Of a DNA stretch of 64,000 nt, positions 26,997-36,100 are shown piece after piece. The position numbers and the translations under genes are program-made. Source of the stretch: Bacteroidota bacterium (GTDB taxonomy: Bacteria > Bacteroidota > Bacteroidia > B-17B0 > Aurantibacillaceae); NCBI GenBank assembly GCA_017303905.1, contig JAFLBH010000003.1:248001-312000 (forward strand). The letters run 5' to 3'. The stretch's first letter is position 1; the number at the start of each line of letters is the position of its first letter. A model generated the notes under the pieces. That model was not told the origin of the DNA. It did not search any database and saw nothing but the letters and a program-made list of their open reading frames with translations.

Positions 26997-28868
26997 TCAT
27001 TTTCTATTAGAATGCTCTACTCTTGGAATCAACTCATCAATTGTTTTACCAGGATTATTTATCAAATCTTTGATTATATAAGTGCGAAGTGCTATCATAA
27101 AATTTATAAATTCATCAAGCCATATGGTTTCTAATTCCGGAATAATAAAATTGGAATGTTGAAATAGGTTTCTTTGAATATTACAATTTCTTAGCATTAG
27201 ATAATAATGGTTATTTAATTCATGTTGTATGTTTTCGTGAGGAATCGCTTGAACTTTATCAAAAAATGATTTTATCAATGGATGATTAATTATTTCTTTT
27301 AAAGGCTCAATGGTTTCGGACTTTAAATTTAAGTCATTTAAAATGTTCCACCACTCCTCGCTTGTATAGCCAAGATCTTTGAATCTTTCATTAAGGAGGT
27401 ATTCATGTAAATAAAAACTACATTGTTGAAATAATCCGTAATATTTATGATTATGAGATTTTGAAGAATAATATGAAAGAATACGGTCAATAATTCCCTC
27501 AGGTTTTTGATACCCATCAAAAAGAGATTCTATAAAGCGCCAAAAATCGCTAATCATATACGGATTTGAAGAAGCATTTACCGCTTCAAAAAATACTTTA
27601 TCAAGATTCAAATAATTGGCAAAAATTGGATTGGACCTATTGTCCTCTAGAGTTTTTATTTCCTGCATAGCATCGATGCTCATCTTCTTTATTGGAATAA
27701 TATATCTCTTTGTGAGAAAAGACCAAAAATCATTGATGCTTGCATACTCAGACAGATCCAAATAAGCTTTGGTTGATTTATTATTAAAATTGGAATCCGA
27801 ATGAAGGTTGTAATTAAGATAGTTCAACGCTTCGCTTACTTTTCTTATTGATTTCTCTAAAGCCTGATTTTGATTACCTGAGAAAACGGATACCTCTGCA
27901 AAAATATAATTATCACTTTGCTTCAAATATTCCTTAAAGGACTTACGTGTATCCTTTTTTATATACGAATCGTAAAAAGAACTTTTAAATTTAACACCAT
28001 TGCATTCAAACGCTAAAGCTTCACCTTGATTATCTCTGACCAATTGAGTGTTTCGGATTTTGAAAATAAATCGTCTTGTGTGTATTGATTGATTGTACAA
28101 ATAAAGAATGTTTTGAAACTGTACTTTTAGGTTAGATTGCCTAAGGTGCTTTTTTACTTTGTTTTTATACTTTGTTAATGACAATTTGTTTTTCAAATTA
28201 AAAAGCTCTTCAGGAACTGGTATTTGATAAATTTCGTTCCTATACATTTTATCAATCAGCTCAAGGTTATATCTTATTGCATTATCAAAAACCTGCATTA
28301 TTTCGACACTTGAATAACCGATTGAGTAGTATTCAGTTATAATAATATTCGCACACAACTCAATGATATGCTTATGATCATGCTCTTCCAATGATTTATC
28401 GCAATGAACAACCTTTATCAACTCATCAACAACCCTTTCTAGGTATTCTTTATCTAGCAAGGCAATTAATTTTTGTAAAGAATCAATTAATGGAGCACAA
28501 TCATATGTATTATTTGTTAAATACTTATAGAGCTCTGAGTTTATTTTTTCAAAATAGTCCTTATAATAGTTTTTTACAAAATAGTCCTCTACCGGCGAAA
28601 GTAAACCCTTGTAATGACTTAAATGATGTTCAATATACCTTTTCTTCATCCCATTTGGACAAATAAGTAATTGATGTATAATTTTTAATAGAATTTTAGT
28701 GTTAATATTTTTATTGGCAAAGGGTGTGTTAAGCGATTTTGAAAGTAAATTTATAGAGTCAGCAAAGTACTTTATTTTCTCTTCTATATGAGGGGTATCG
28801 TGATTAATGCAGCTAATTAAATTAGCTTTCGGTTTTGCAACTGCAATAGTATTAGGTGTAATGCTCAT
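26997..28868 (-). CDS. Large protein with C-terminal HEPN-like R-N-x3-H motif, unknown
   Basis: A 623-residue, Lys/Asn/Tyr-rich protein with no signal peptide or membrane segment. The only recognisable signal is R-N-L-F-Q-H at residues 566-571 between two helices (NHYYLMLRNCNIQ and EFINFMIALRTYI), matching the R-x4-6-H catalytic pattern of HEPN ribonucleases, especially the Apea-like group. The first 560 residues look helical and do not match a family I can name. It is the upstream gene of a likely two-gene unit with the AlbA_2 protein. The strongly AT-rich codon choice suggests horizontal origin. Annotation as a toxin/effector is inference. Confidence 0.55.
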   Translation of the reverse strand: MSITPNTIAVAKPKANLISCINHDTPHIEEKIKYFADSINLLSKSLNTPFANKNINTKILLKIIHQLLICPNGMKKRYIEHHLSHYKGLLSPVEDYFVKNYYKDYFEKINSELYKYLTNNTYDCAPLIDSLQKLIALLDKEYLERVVDELIKVVHCDKSLEEHDHKHIIELCANIIITEYYSIGYSSVEIMQVFDNAIRYNLELIDKMYRNEIYQIPVPEELFNLKNKLSLTKYKNKVKKHLRQSNLKVQFQNILYLYNQSIHTRRFIFKIRNTQLVRDNQGEALAFECNGVKFKSSFYDSYIKKDTRKSFKEYLKQSDNYIFAEVSVFSGNQNQALEKSIRKVSEALNYLNYNLHSDSNFNNKSTKAYLDLSEYASINDFWSFLTKRYIIPIKKMSIDAMQEIKTLEDNRSNPIFANYLNLDKVFFEAVNASSNPYMISDFWRFIESLFDGYQKPEGIIDRILSYYSSKSHNHKYYGLFQQCSFYLHEYLLNERFKDLGYTSEEWWNILNDLNLKSETIEPLKEIINHPLIKSFFDKVQAIPHENIQHELNNHYYLMLRNCNIQRNLFQHSNFIIPELETIWLDEFINFMIALRTYIIKDLINNPGKTIDELIPRVEHSNRK

Positions 28869-29227
28869 ACATTTAAAGTTACTAAATTAAACTTTTCTTA
28901 TATAGGAAACCAAACAACACTTTGCTATAATTTGTAATACTTGGTTAAATAGAGAAATAATACCCTGATAATCAAAATCCAATTTTGTGACAAATAATGG
29001 AATTGAGCTGCGGACTACTATTGATTTATAGTTTGTTCAAAAACATCAATAAAACCGTAATATTTACCCAGCAACCGCTACTTTTTTTGCTTCCATATTT
29101 TTTAAGATATAAATGTTAATCGAATAAGTATCATTTGGCACATGATGTAGCAATAATAAATCAACTAAATCAAAAGAATCCATCTTAATCACAATTTATA
29201 GGAGACATTTGTATTACATACTTTATA
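28869..29227. other. 359-bp AT-rich gap in the accessory region
   Basis: No recognisable gene family. The minus strand has one small open frame, 29064-29183 (39 residues, ATG to TAA, MDSFDLVDLLLLHHV at its start), which I cannot match to anything and may be a gene remnant. No hairpin terminator, tRNA or long repeat is visible. It should contain the promoter of the 623-residue HEPN-like gene. Confidence 0.5.
29064..29183 (-). CDS. Possible 39-residue peptide or gene remnant
   Basis: A short minus-strand frame in the AT-rich gap between two accessory genes. It has an ATG and a stop, but no clear ribosome-binding site. The peptide is acidic/hydrophobic at the start and basic near the end. It could be the stump of a decayed gene or a chance frame; there is no family support. 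Confidence 0.2.
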   Translation of the reverse strand: MDSFDLVDLLLLHHVPNDTYSINIYILKNMEAKKVAVAG

Positions 29228-29758
29228 TTATTCTTTCTTATTCTCTTTGAGATTATCAAAATACTTATGAATCAATTGAGTAACTTCTGTAGGATTTTTT
29301 TCCTTAATCTCGATTTTTAACTGTTCAGGCATTTCCATTCTAATAGACATGAAATATCTTTCAAACTCATTATATACTTCATTCAACCAAACTTCCGTCT
29401 TTTCTTCTTCTGTACCGAAGAAATCCAAATGTTTCATGCTTAAAGGCTCCTTTTGATAATGAAAGGTAGCATTTCGAAATCGTCGCAAGCGTTCCAAATA
29501 GGGAGAAGATATTAGCTTGTCTATTTTTTCATCACTTAATTTTAACTCCTTCCATCCTTCAATAACCAAATAAATTCCTGAATAGGAGTATAAAAGATAC
29601 AATCCTGCCTTTGAATAAAAAAAACCAATCAAATTTGCTTCATCGCCATCCATTGATTTAATCCAATCAGTTTTTGTCTCCATACGAAATAAAGCACGCA
29701 TCTGAGCAGCATAAGCAAAATATCTATAAAGTGTTAATACTTCAAGTTTAATTTCCAT
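29228..29758 (-). CDS. Small HEPN-like protein, unknown function
   Basis: A 176-residue cytoplasmic protein. Residues 91-102 read LRRFRNATFHYQ, giving Arg95-x4-His100, the pattern of HEPN nucleases (R-x4-6-H with Asn after Arg). The rest is helical, as expected for a HEPN bundle, including an acidic, charged C-terminal tail. It lies upstream on the same strand as the larger HEPN-like gene but is separated from it by a 359-bp gap, so co-transcription is uncertain. HEPN proteins of this size are often toxins with a partner antitoxin; no MNT-type partner is visible. Confidence 0.55.
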   Translation of the reverse strand: MEIKLEVLTLYRYFAYAAQMRALFRMETKTDWIKSMDGDEANLIGFFYSKAGLYLLYSYSGIYLVIEGWKELKLSDEKIDKLISSPYLERLRRFRNATFHYQKEPLSMKHLDFFGTEEEKTEVWLNEVYNEFERYFMSIRMEMPEQLKIEIKEKNPTEVTQLIHKYFDNLKENKKE

Positions 29759-29818
29759 TCCTCAATTTGTATTTTAAATTATTATCATACGCTATTGCCT
29801 TACTCTTATATAAAACCT

Positions 29819-32323
29819 CTACCTACTCACCACAACCTTTTTATTTTCTATTCCATTAGACGTGTAAACTTTTACTACATAGGTTCCATTTGGTAATTGA
29901 GAAATGTTTAATGTGTTCTGTTCTGTTTCATTCAGCAACAGTCGTCCCATTACATCGTACAATTCTAACTTCTCGATTTTATTTTCTTTAACCAAAACAT
30001 TCAACACATCCTTGGCAGGATTTGGATATGTTACTACTCCACTCTCTTCGTTTTTGAATTCCGGAAGACCTGTCACTGTTACGGTTCCTGTTTTCATGCC
30101 ATTTCCAAAACTGGTCACCCAAATTTCGGAGGTATTGTAAGGATTAAAAAACACACGCTCCGGTTGCTGAAACGGATAACTCGGCACCATCGAAAATGTA
30201 GGTGTAGCCGCATTTATATTATGGCTAATCCATAAACCTTGTCCTTCCGTTGTCAAATAAATCTGATTGGCATTATTGGGATTAAAGGTACATGAAGCCA
30301 CTCTGTCAATAGTTGTACCTGTTAACTTCGTCCAGCTTGTTCCTCTGTTGGTTGTTTTGTACAGTCCCCCCAGACCGTTAGGTGGTCCGCCCCACCCGCT
30401 AAACACACCCACATACCATGTATTTTGTGTAGGATCATTCGGGTCCACCACAATATCTTTTGTCCAGTAATACATACCGGTATGCGATACATCCGTCCAT
30501 GTATTAGAAGTTGGATTATAAATAAATACTCCGGAGCTCGCCGTAAATGCACCTCCCGATGTTCTTCTTCCCGAATAAGTACACACCATGTTACCGTCAT
30601 TCAACACCACAATACTTGCCGGATGTTTTTCTGTACGCGGTGGATTTGGTAATAAGGTCCAGGAAGATGTGGCTAAATTATTTAAATCATTTGTCATGTA
30701 AACACCACCAATTCCTGCACCGGCATTATAATGAATAACGCTCGCGTAAGCACGGTTCGGATTATTAGGATCTAAGGCAATCCAAAAAACAGGATGATTA
30801 AACACACGTAAATTTTGCCAGGTAGCGCCATTGTTTGTAGAATACATAATTTTTCCATTCGCATCCGTTACATCCAAACGAGAATCCTGTAAATAGGTAC
30901 TTTGATAAATATCGTGTATGTTAGAAGTTCCCATAAACAAAGTGCCGTTGGTTGGATGTTGTACAACACGATAAGCCGAATTCCCGGTATGCCCTGTATA
31001 ATTAAACGACCATGAACTTCCTGCATCTGTACTGCGTATGCCTCTTATATCAGAAAAACACGACCACATATTATTCGAGTTGATCCAATGTACTTGCCAG
31101 CAAGTTGTGTTTTCAATTCCTATACTCTGACAATTTTGATTCGGCGGTGTATTCGCTCCAGCCGGATGTTGTCCTGCTGTATTGATATAAGCTTGTTGCC
31201 ATCCTGTACCCGCGTTGTTTGTTTTATGCACAAAACCAAAATCACCGAAGATAACTGAGTTAGCATTATTGGGAGCTACTGCTAAAGCAAACGGACATTC
31301 ACCGTAACTCCAACCACGATCGCCGCCTTGTCCGCTCCACCCTGTAATAATATTGGCATTACCCGTTGTATTAAATGTATTAGCCCATGAAGTGCCGGCG
31401 TTTGTTGTTTTTAAAACAATCGGTTCAGAAATGGAATTACTTCCGGCTACATATACCGTATTAATATCGTTAGTAGCCATTCCAACAAACATAGGATAGG
31501 TAGTTGTGAAATTGATACCCGTACTTTTTGAAACCCAATTACCGCTTCCATAATCTACTGAATAAATTCCTTTCGGATAATTGAAATAATCAGAACCTAC
31601 AACGCCCACATAAATATCTGCCACATCAGCGGTGATGCAAAAGAATCGAGTCACCGCGCCAACTTTTGCTCCGGCAAAACTCCAGATGCGTTCGTTGGTT
31701 GGTAAACCGGTGATGGTAGCGGTTGCCCATGTTGTACCACCGTTAGTTGAAATTAAAACCCCATCGTTGGTTCCAATGTAAATGTTGTTGCCATCGAAAA
31801 ACACACCTGCTACTACATTTCCGGCAGCTGTTGCCGCTGTGTGAATTTGTGTAAAGGAAGTGCCGCCATTATTTGAAAAATGAATTTCACCGTAATAGGA
31901 AATGATAACGCGGTTAGGATTATTATAATCTGCGTCAATAGAAAAAGTTTCTTCATTATTATCAGGATTACCGGGTAATGGCGACCAGGTTACACCATTA
32001 TCTGTACTCTTCATTGGAACAACCATGTTGTTGGCATAGCTTACGGAATACAATAAACCCACGGAACTGGTAAAACATACTTTAGAGTTATGTCCTGCAA
32101 TTAATTCAGTAAAATGAACTTGATTATAACTTAATCCGAAGTTAGTGGTATGAAAGAGTTCACCCATATCACAGGCAATGTAATATTCGCTATTGTTAGC
32201 GGGATTAATGGAGCAAGCAAAAAGAGCGCCGCCACCGCCAATGCCTCGTGAGGAAAATGAAGTAGGTTGAGCAAAAATTAAGGAAGAACAAATTAACAGG
32301 AAGCAGGTAATTGTCTTTTTCAT
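29819..32323 (-). CDS. Secreted Asp-box (sortilin/GH74-like) protein with T9SS type A sorting domain
   Basis: An 834-residue exported protein. The signal peptide is MKKTITCFLLICSSLIFAQ. Residues ~25-745 consist of repeated S/T-N-x-G-x-T/S-W Asp-boxes (for example TDNGVTWSPL, TNGGTTWA, TNNGATWQNL, TNRGTSWTKL), the pattern of two-propeller GH74 and VPS10/sortilin-like proteins. The opening GGGALF and YYIACDMGELFHTTNFG segment is typical of a Bacteroidota exported group. The last ~80 residues are a type A CTD (YPNPAKDVLN, LYDVMGRLLL, LPNGTYVVKVY). I cannot identify catalytic acids, so glycosidase activity is not claimed. Confidence 0.85.
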   Translation of the reverse strand: MKKTITCFLLICSSLIFAQPTSFSSRGIGGGGALFACSINPANNSEYYIACDMGELFHTTNFGLSYNQVHFTELIAGHNSKVCFTSSVGLLYSVSYANNMVVPMKSTDNGVTWSPLPGNPDNNEETFSIDADYNNPNRVIISYYGEIHFSNNGGTSFTQIHTAATAAGNVVAGVFFDGNNIYIGTNDGVLISTNGGTTWATATITGLPTNERIWSFAGAKVGAVTRFFCITADVADIYVGVVGSDYFNYPKGIYSVDYGSGNWVSKSTGINFTTTYPMFVGMATNDINTVYVAGSNSISEPIVLKTTNAGTSWANTFNTTGNANIITGWSGQGGDRGWSYGECPFALAVAPNNANSVIFGDFGFVHKTNNAGTGWQQAYINTAGQHPAGANTPPNQNCQSIGIENTTCWQVHWINSNNMWSCFSDIRGIRSTDAGSSWSFNYTGHTGNSAYRVVQHPTNGTLFMGTSNIHDIYQSTYLQDSRLDVTDANGKIMYSTNNGATWQNLRVFNHPVFWIALDPNNPNRAYASVIHYNAGAGIGGVYMTNDLNNLATSSWTLLPNPPRTEKHPASIVVLNDGNMVCTYSGRRTSGGAFTASSGVFIYNPTSNTWTDVSHTGMYYWTKDIVVDPNDPTQNTWYVGVFSGWGGPPNGLGGLYKTTNRGTSWTKLTGTTIDRVASCTFNPNNANQIYLTTEGQGLWISHNINAATPTFSMVPSYPFQQPERVFFNPYNTSEIWVTSFGNGMKTGTVTVTGLPEFKNEESGVVTYPNPAKDVLNVLVKENKIEKLELYDVMGRLLLNETEQNTLNISQLPNGTYVVKVYTSNGIENKKVVVSR

Positions 32324-32360
32324 AAAATAGGTTTTAATGCTTTAAGATAGAAAAAATAAA

Positions 32361-32398
32361 AAAACCATCCCTAATCTAGGAATGGTTTTAACAGAATT
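32361..32398 (-). terminator. Intrinsic terminator, read on the minus strand
   Basis: Arms of eight or more bases (AAAACCAT...ATGGTTTT, 32361-32389) flank a short loop; read on the minus strand the hairpin is followed by a T-rich run (TTTTTTTATTTTTT) toward 32342. It would end transcripts coming from the small exported protein gene at 32694-33104 before the next gene starts at 32323. Confidence 0.6.
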
Positions 32399-32432
32399 AG
32401 TTGGCTGTATTGATTTAGACTTAGTAACCTTT

Positions 32433-32509
32433 GTCACTTCGAGCGTAGTCGAGAAGCGACTCAACAGATAATTTATCCATGAACCGGTCTCGACTCCGCT
32501 CGACCTGAC
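32433..32509. repeat. Inverted-repeat element, GTCACTTCGAGCG family (copy 1)
   Basis: A 22-base left end (32433-32454, beginning GTCACTTCGAGCGTAGTCGA) is the near-perfect inverse of the right end (32488-32509, ending CGCTCGACCTGAC), with 33 bases between. The RNA would form a long hairpin. A second copy is at 32605-32665. The three elements in 32433-32665 stand side by side in one 370-bp intergenic gap that otherwise holds only the terminator at 32361. Confidence 0.75.
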
Positions 32510-32528
32510 AGCATTTTCTGTAACCATT

Positions 32529-32590
32529 GTCATTTCGTGTGGCAGCGAGAAATCTTTTTGAATTAGATTCCTCCCTACGGTCGGAATGAC
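32529..32590. repeat. Inverted-repeat element, GTCATTTCG family (copy 2)
   Basis: Starts GTCATTTCG and ends CGGAATGAC, with the inner block TTAGATTCCTCCCT also present at 7837-7925. It lies between two copies of the GTCACTTCGAGCG family. The two elements differ mainly in the middle, so the ends look like the conserved part. Confidence 0.7.
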
Positions 32591-32604
32591 ATTCTATTCT
32601 TAAT

Positions 32605-32665
32605 GTCACATCGAGCGTAGTCGAGATGTGGATTCAAAACCGGTCTCGACTCCGCTCGACCTGAC
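32605..32665. repeat. Inverted-repeat element, GTCACTTCGAGCG family (copy 2)
   Basis: Left end 32605-32626 (GTCACATCGAGCGTAGTCGA start) and right end 32644-32665 are inverted copies; both ends match those of 32433-32509. The spacer is shorter (17 bases against 33). Confidence 0.7.
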
Positions 32666-32693
32666 AGCAATAGACGTTAGCTAAAGTAAAATT

Positions 32694-33104
32694 CTACCAC
32701 TTAAAACAAGCTGTTGTATTTGTTACGCGGTTCCAAAACTTATAGCGTTTCATATCAAAGAGCTTTTTGAATTTCGGATGCGCTTTACTTTTTCGCTTGG
32801 CTTTGTGTTTGGTGAATGAAAAAATGCTTTTACGTTTTAATTTATCCTCGCGTGTATCCAATTTACTAATTGCTATTCCCTGCTCTTTACTTTGTTGGCG
32901 TAACCATTTTTCGTATTCTTCATCCGCTATCTTCTGGTATTTGTGACAGGGACAATTTGGATTGCGTGGATCATTGATATCGTACTTGGATTTGAGGGAA
33001 TCTTTGTTGATGCTCTCTGCCTGCGAAAACATAAACACAAACATAAAAGATAAGAAGAGAAATAGTCTCTTCTTATCGCTTTGGTATGGAGTTTTTAGTT
33101 TCAT
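32694..33104 (-). CDS. Small exported basic protein, unknown function
   Basis: A 136-residue protein with a signal peptide after a charged start (KRLFLFLSFMFVFMFSQA). The mature part has a CPCH motif (NPNCPCHKYQ, ~50-55) and a very basic second half (KRKSIFSFTKHKAKRKSKAHPKF). No known domain. It lies between a terminator-bearing repeat cluster and the alpha-2-macroglobulin-like gene, with an inverted repeat in the gap upstream, so it is probably transcribed alone. Confidence 0.6.
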   Translation of the reverse strand: MKLKTPYQSDKKRLFLFLSFMFVFMFSQAESINKDSLKSKYDINDPRNPNCPCHKYQKIADEEYEKWLRQQSKEQGIAISKLDTREDKLKRKSIFSFTKHKAKRKSKAHPKFKKLFDMKRYKFWNRVTNTTACFKW

Positions 33105-33118
33105 TTTGTTTTTGTTTT

Positions 33119-33191
33119 CGTCATTGCGAAGGAGGCTCCGCCGAGTGAAGCAATCCTTTTTAAAGATTGCTTCGCTTTGCTCGCAATGACG
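33119..33191. repeat. Inverted-repeat element, CGTCATTGCGA family (copy 1)
   Basis: The ends are CGTCATTGCGA (33119-33129) and TCGCAATGACG (33181-33191), a perfect 11-bp inverted repeat; inner blocks GAAGCAATC and GATTGCTTC are inverted too. A partial copy is at 63860-63890. It occupies nearly all of the gap between two same-strand genes. Confidence 0.75.
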
Positions 33192-33196
33192 ATTAT

Positions 33197-36100
33197 TTAA
33201 CTCTTACTTATTGTTACTTTATCGGTAGCAGTCCATGTTTTGAATTCATTCATATAATACAAGTAAGCTGTAGAAGCGGGCGCATCGTACACACCGGGCA
33301 TTTCAGCTTTTAAATCCAAATTGATTTCTTTGCTGGCTTTTGGTCCCATACCACGGTAGTAAATCGCGATGTTATTGCCTTTGATTTCATAATAATCAAA
33401 CACTTTTTTCTCTTGCAATTCTTTTAGTTGCCATGGTTGCACGCTAAATCCTGCAGGAATTCCGATAATCGCCATTGTACTTGGCACTTCTTCATTCTTC
33501 TTGTTTGAGATGATAGAAGTTAAACGTACCGTCTCACCTACATTCGCTTTGTTGCTTGCCAATTTAGTTTGTAAATCAATCACACATTCTTTATCACTCT
33601 TCGGTAAAGAAGTACTCCAGTTAACGGCCACTGAATAAGGGAGCGGCGTTTTTACACCTACATATTTCACTTTTAAAGTATGTTTGCCATCGCCTTTAAT
33701 GTGTTCTTCCAATCCGGCTAAAGTAATTTCACCTTTATCACCCGCTTTGTATTCTTTCTCTGCTACTTTCTTTCCATCAATATAAAGTACAATGGTTCCG
33801 TCTTCCGTGGTTTTCTTGCTGAACTTTGCAAACTCAGTCAAGGATTTCAAAGCTAAAATTGTTCCTTGTGTTGAGCTGAATACACCGGAGCCGCTGCGCG
33901 TGCTCGTTAAGAATTGTACCGCTTTGCTTAATGCACCTGCATTCTTCTCTTGTGACTTTAAAATCGCCATGATACTTAAGGCAGTCGTTTCAATCGTTAA
34001 AGAATTTCCTTGCGAATAAGTAATACTGTGTGTTGAACCTGTAAAGCTTCCGTCTTTATCTTGCTTGTTCAATAACAAATTCATCATTTCATTCCCTTTC
34101 GCGTTATCTTTTAAAGAATAAGCCGCGTTTGCTGCCATCGCCATCAAGTAAGGATCTTTGGTGTCCTTTGCTTTGTTATAAGCTGTTTCAAATTCTTTTT
34201 TGATATCCGTATAACCCGCTTCGCTTAATGCATACACAATATATCCGTTCAATACATCATCACTAATTCTTCCGAAATCATGGTACGCGTGTTTCTCTCT
34301 TGCAAATCCACCTTTTCCATCTTTCTGACCCATTAACCATTTAGCCGTACGCTCCAACATTTTCTCATCCACATCTTGTCCTGCTTTTTTCATATCCATA
34401 AATTCCATCAAACCATAAGCTGTTAAACCTTCGTGTGCGGGATTCGCGCCAAACCATTCGTAACCTTTGTTGCTCGCTTCAAATGTGGTTAAGCGTTTAT
34501 AGCCACGGTTTAATAAATCGGTTGCTTTCGCTAATGTTTTTGTGTCTTTGCTATCGGTTGCGTTCATATAATCTAACACCATAGCATTAGGATAAGCAGT
34601 ACATGAAGTTTGTTCGAAACAACCATAAGGTTCTTGTAAAATTCCTTCTACACCTTTCATTAAATCACTCACTACATTCGGGAAAGCGGTAAAAGTTGCC
34701 TTTAATGAACCATTCACTAATTTATTCACTTCAAAGGTATATTCCTTCTCTACTTCTTGTCCTGAGAAAGAAGCCTGAACAGGGAATCCCTTCGGTGCAA
34801 TTTTAATTTTTTGTTTGAACTCATCGCCTAGTCCGCAGGCTTTGAAACCAATTACAAATTCACCGTAACCAATTTTATCTAATACTTTATAATCTAAATA
34901 AATGGTTTTTGCTGCACCCGGCATAATCGTTTGAATAGAAGGAATCGTTGCCAATTCTTTTAATCCATCAGGAGCGGTGATACTAATCACACCACCTAAA
35001 GGTCCGTTTGTATTATTTTTTAAAGTCAAAGGAATGGAAACGAAATCTTCTGTAGCCACTTCCACCGGAATTTTTGTACTCATAGCAAAAGGTAATTGCG
35101 TAAAGAAATTTTTCTCGGTACGGCCAATGGAACCATCGTTGCTTAATCCTTCGATAGTAGTGCGGAATGAAGTAATATCATCAGAAGTATAAAACTCTAT
35201 TGTTTTTTTACCGCTGTAACCTACTTCTACATTTGGATTCCAATAAATGGTATTACGGAAATCCGTACGTGTTTCTACATTTTGTTGGTTCTCGTATTTT
35301 GGCGCGTAGTAAACACGGGCACGGTAATAGGTTTGAATTTGTTGTTGCTGTTGTTCAAATTCCATGTCATCTAAGGCTGCCTTTTTCTTGTTATCAAAAC
35401 GACGATCGGCAACACTTGATGCAACTACTTTCGCTGCTTCTTCCTTCGCAACATCTTTATCGCGTTTTTGATCTGCCACAATTATATCTTGTGGTTTTGC
35501 ATTTCCAACCGGACCATCTCCCTTCTTTAATGCATTACCGGGCATCATTGGCGCCTTTTCCATTCTCATTGCTTTTCCTTCCCCTGCTCCACCGGAAGCT
35601 TCTGATACAGGAACAGCAGCTAATTCATCCCAATCCTGAGCTGAAGAAGATTTAGTGCGAGAGCGATTTTTATAATAACCATAGTTGTAATTTTTCTTGT
35701 ACATATACAAAGTCATGTTTTGATTGTAGTCGTACAAATATTGTGTTTGGGTATAATAACCATCATTATTAAAAGATAATGTAACGGGTGCCGTTAAATC
35801 CACTTTCTTTAAAAGGAATTTACCGTTAGCATCTGTTTCTACCTCCACACCATTATAAACTTTTACTTTTACGCCGGCTATTGGCGTACTGTTTTCTCCG
35901 TTATAAACCGTACCGGCAATTAAGGCGCGCTCACCTAAATAATTAATTACAGGTAATTCATCTTCCATTACTTTTTCCCAGGAAAAACGACGCCAACCTG
36001 AAGTCATCATCACAAAATCTAAGGCTTTATCCGCCTTTGGTTCTTTGTTATTAAAATAAAATGAGGGCTCCTCAATTTTTTCTTTGATGTCTTGCTGCAA

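Noticed and set aside
25605..29758. Integrated prophage or IS
   Set aside because: No integrase, transposase, terminal inverted repeats or attachment direct repeats were found at the edges.
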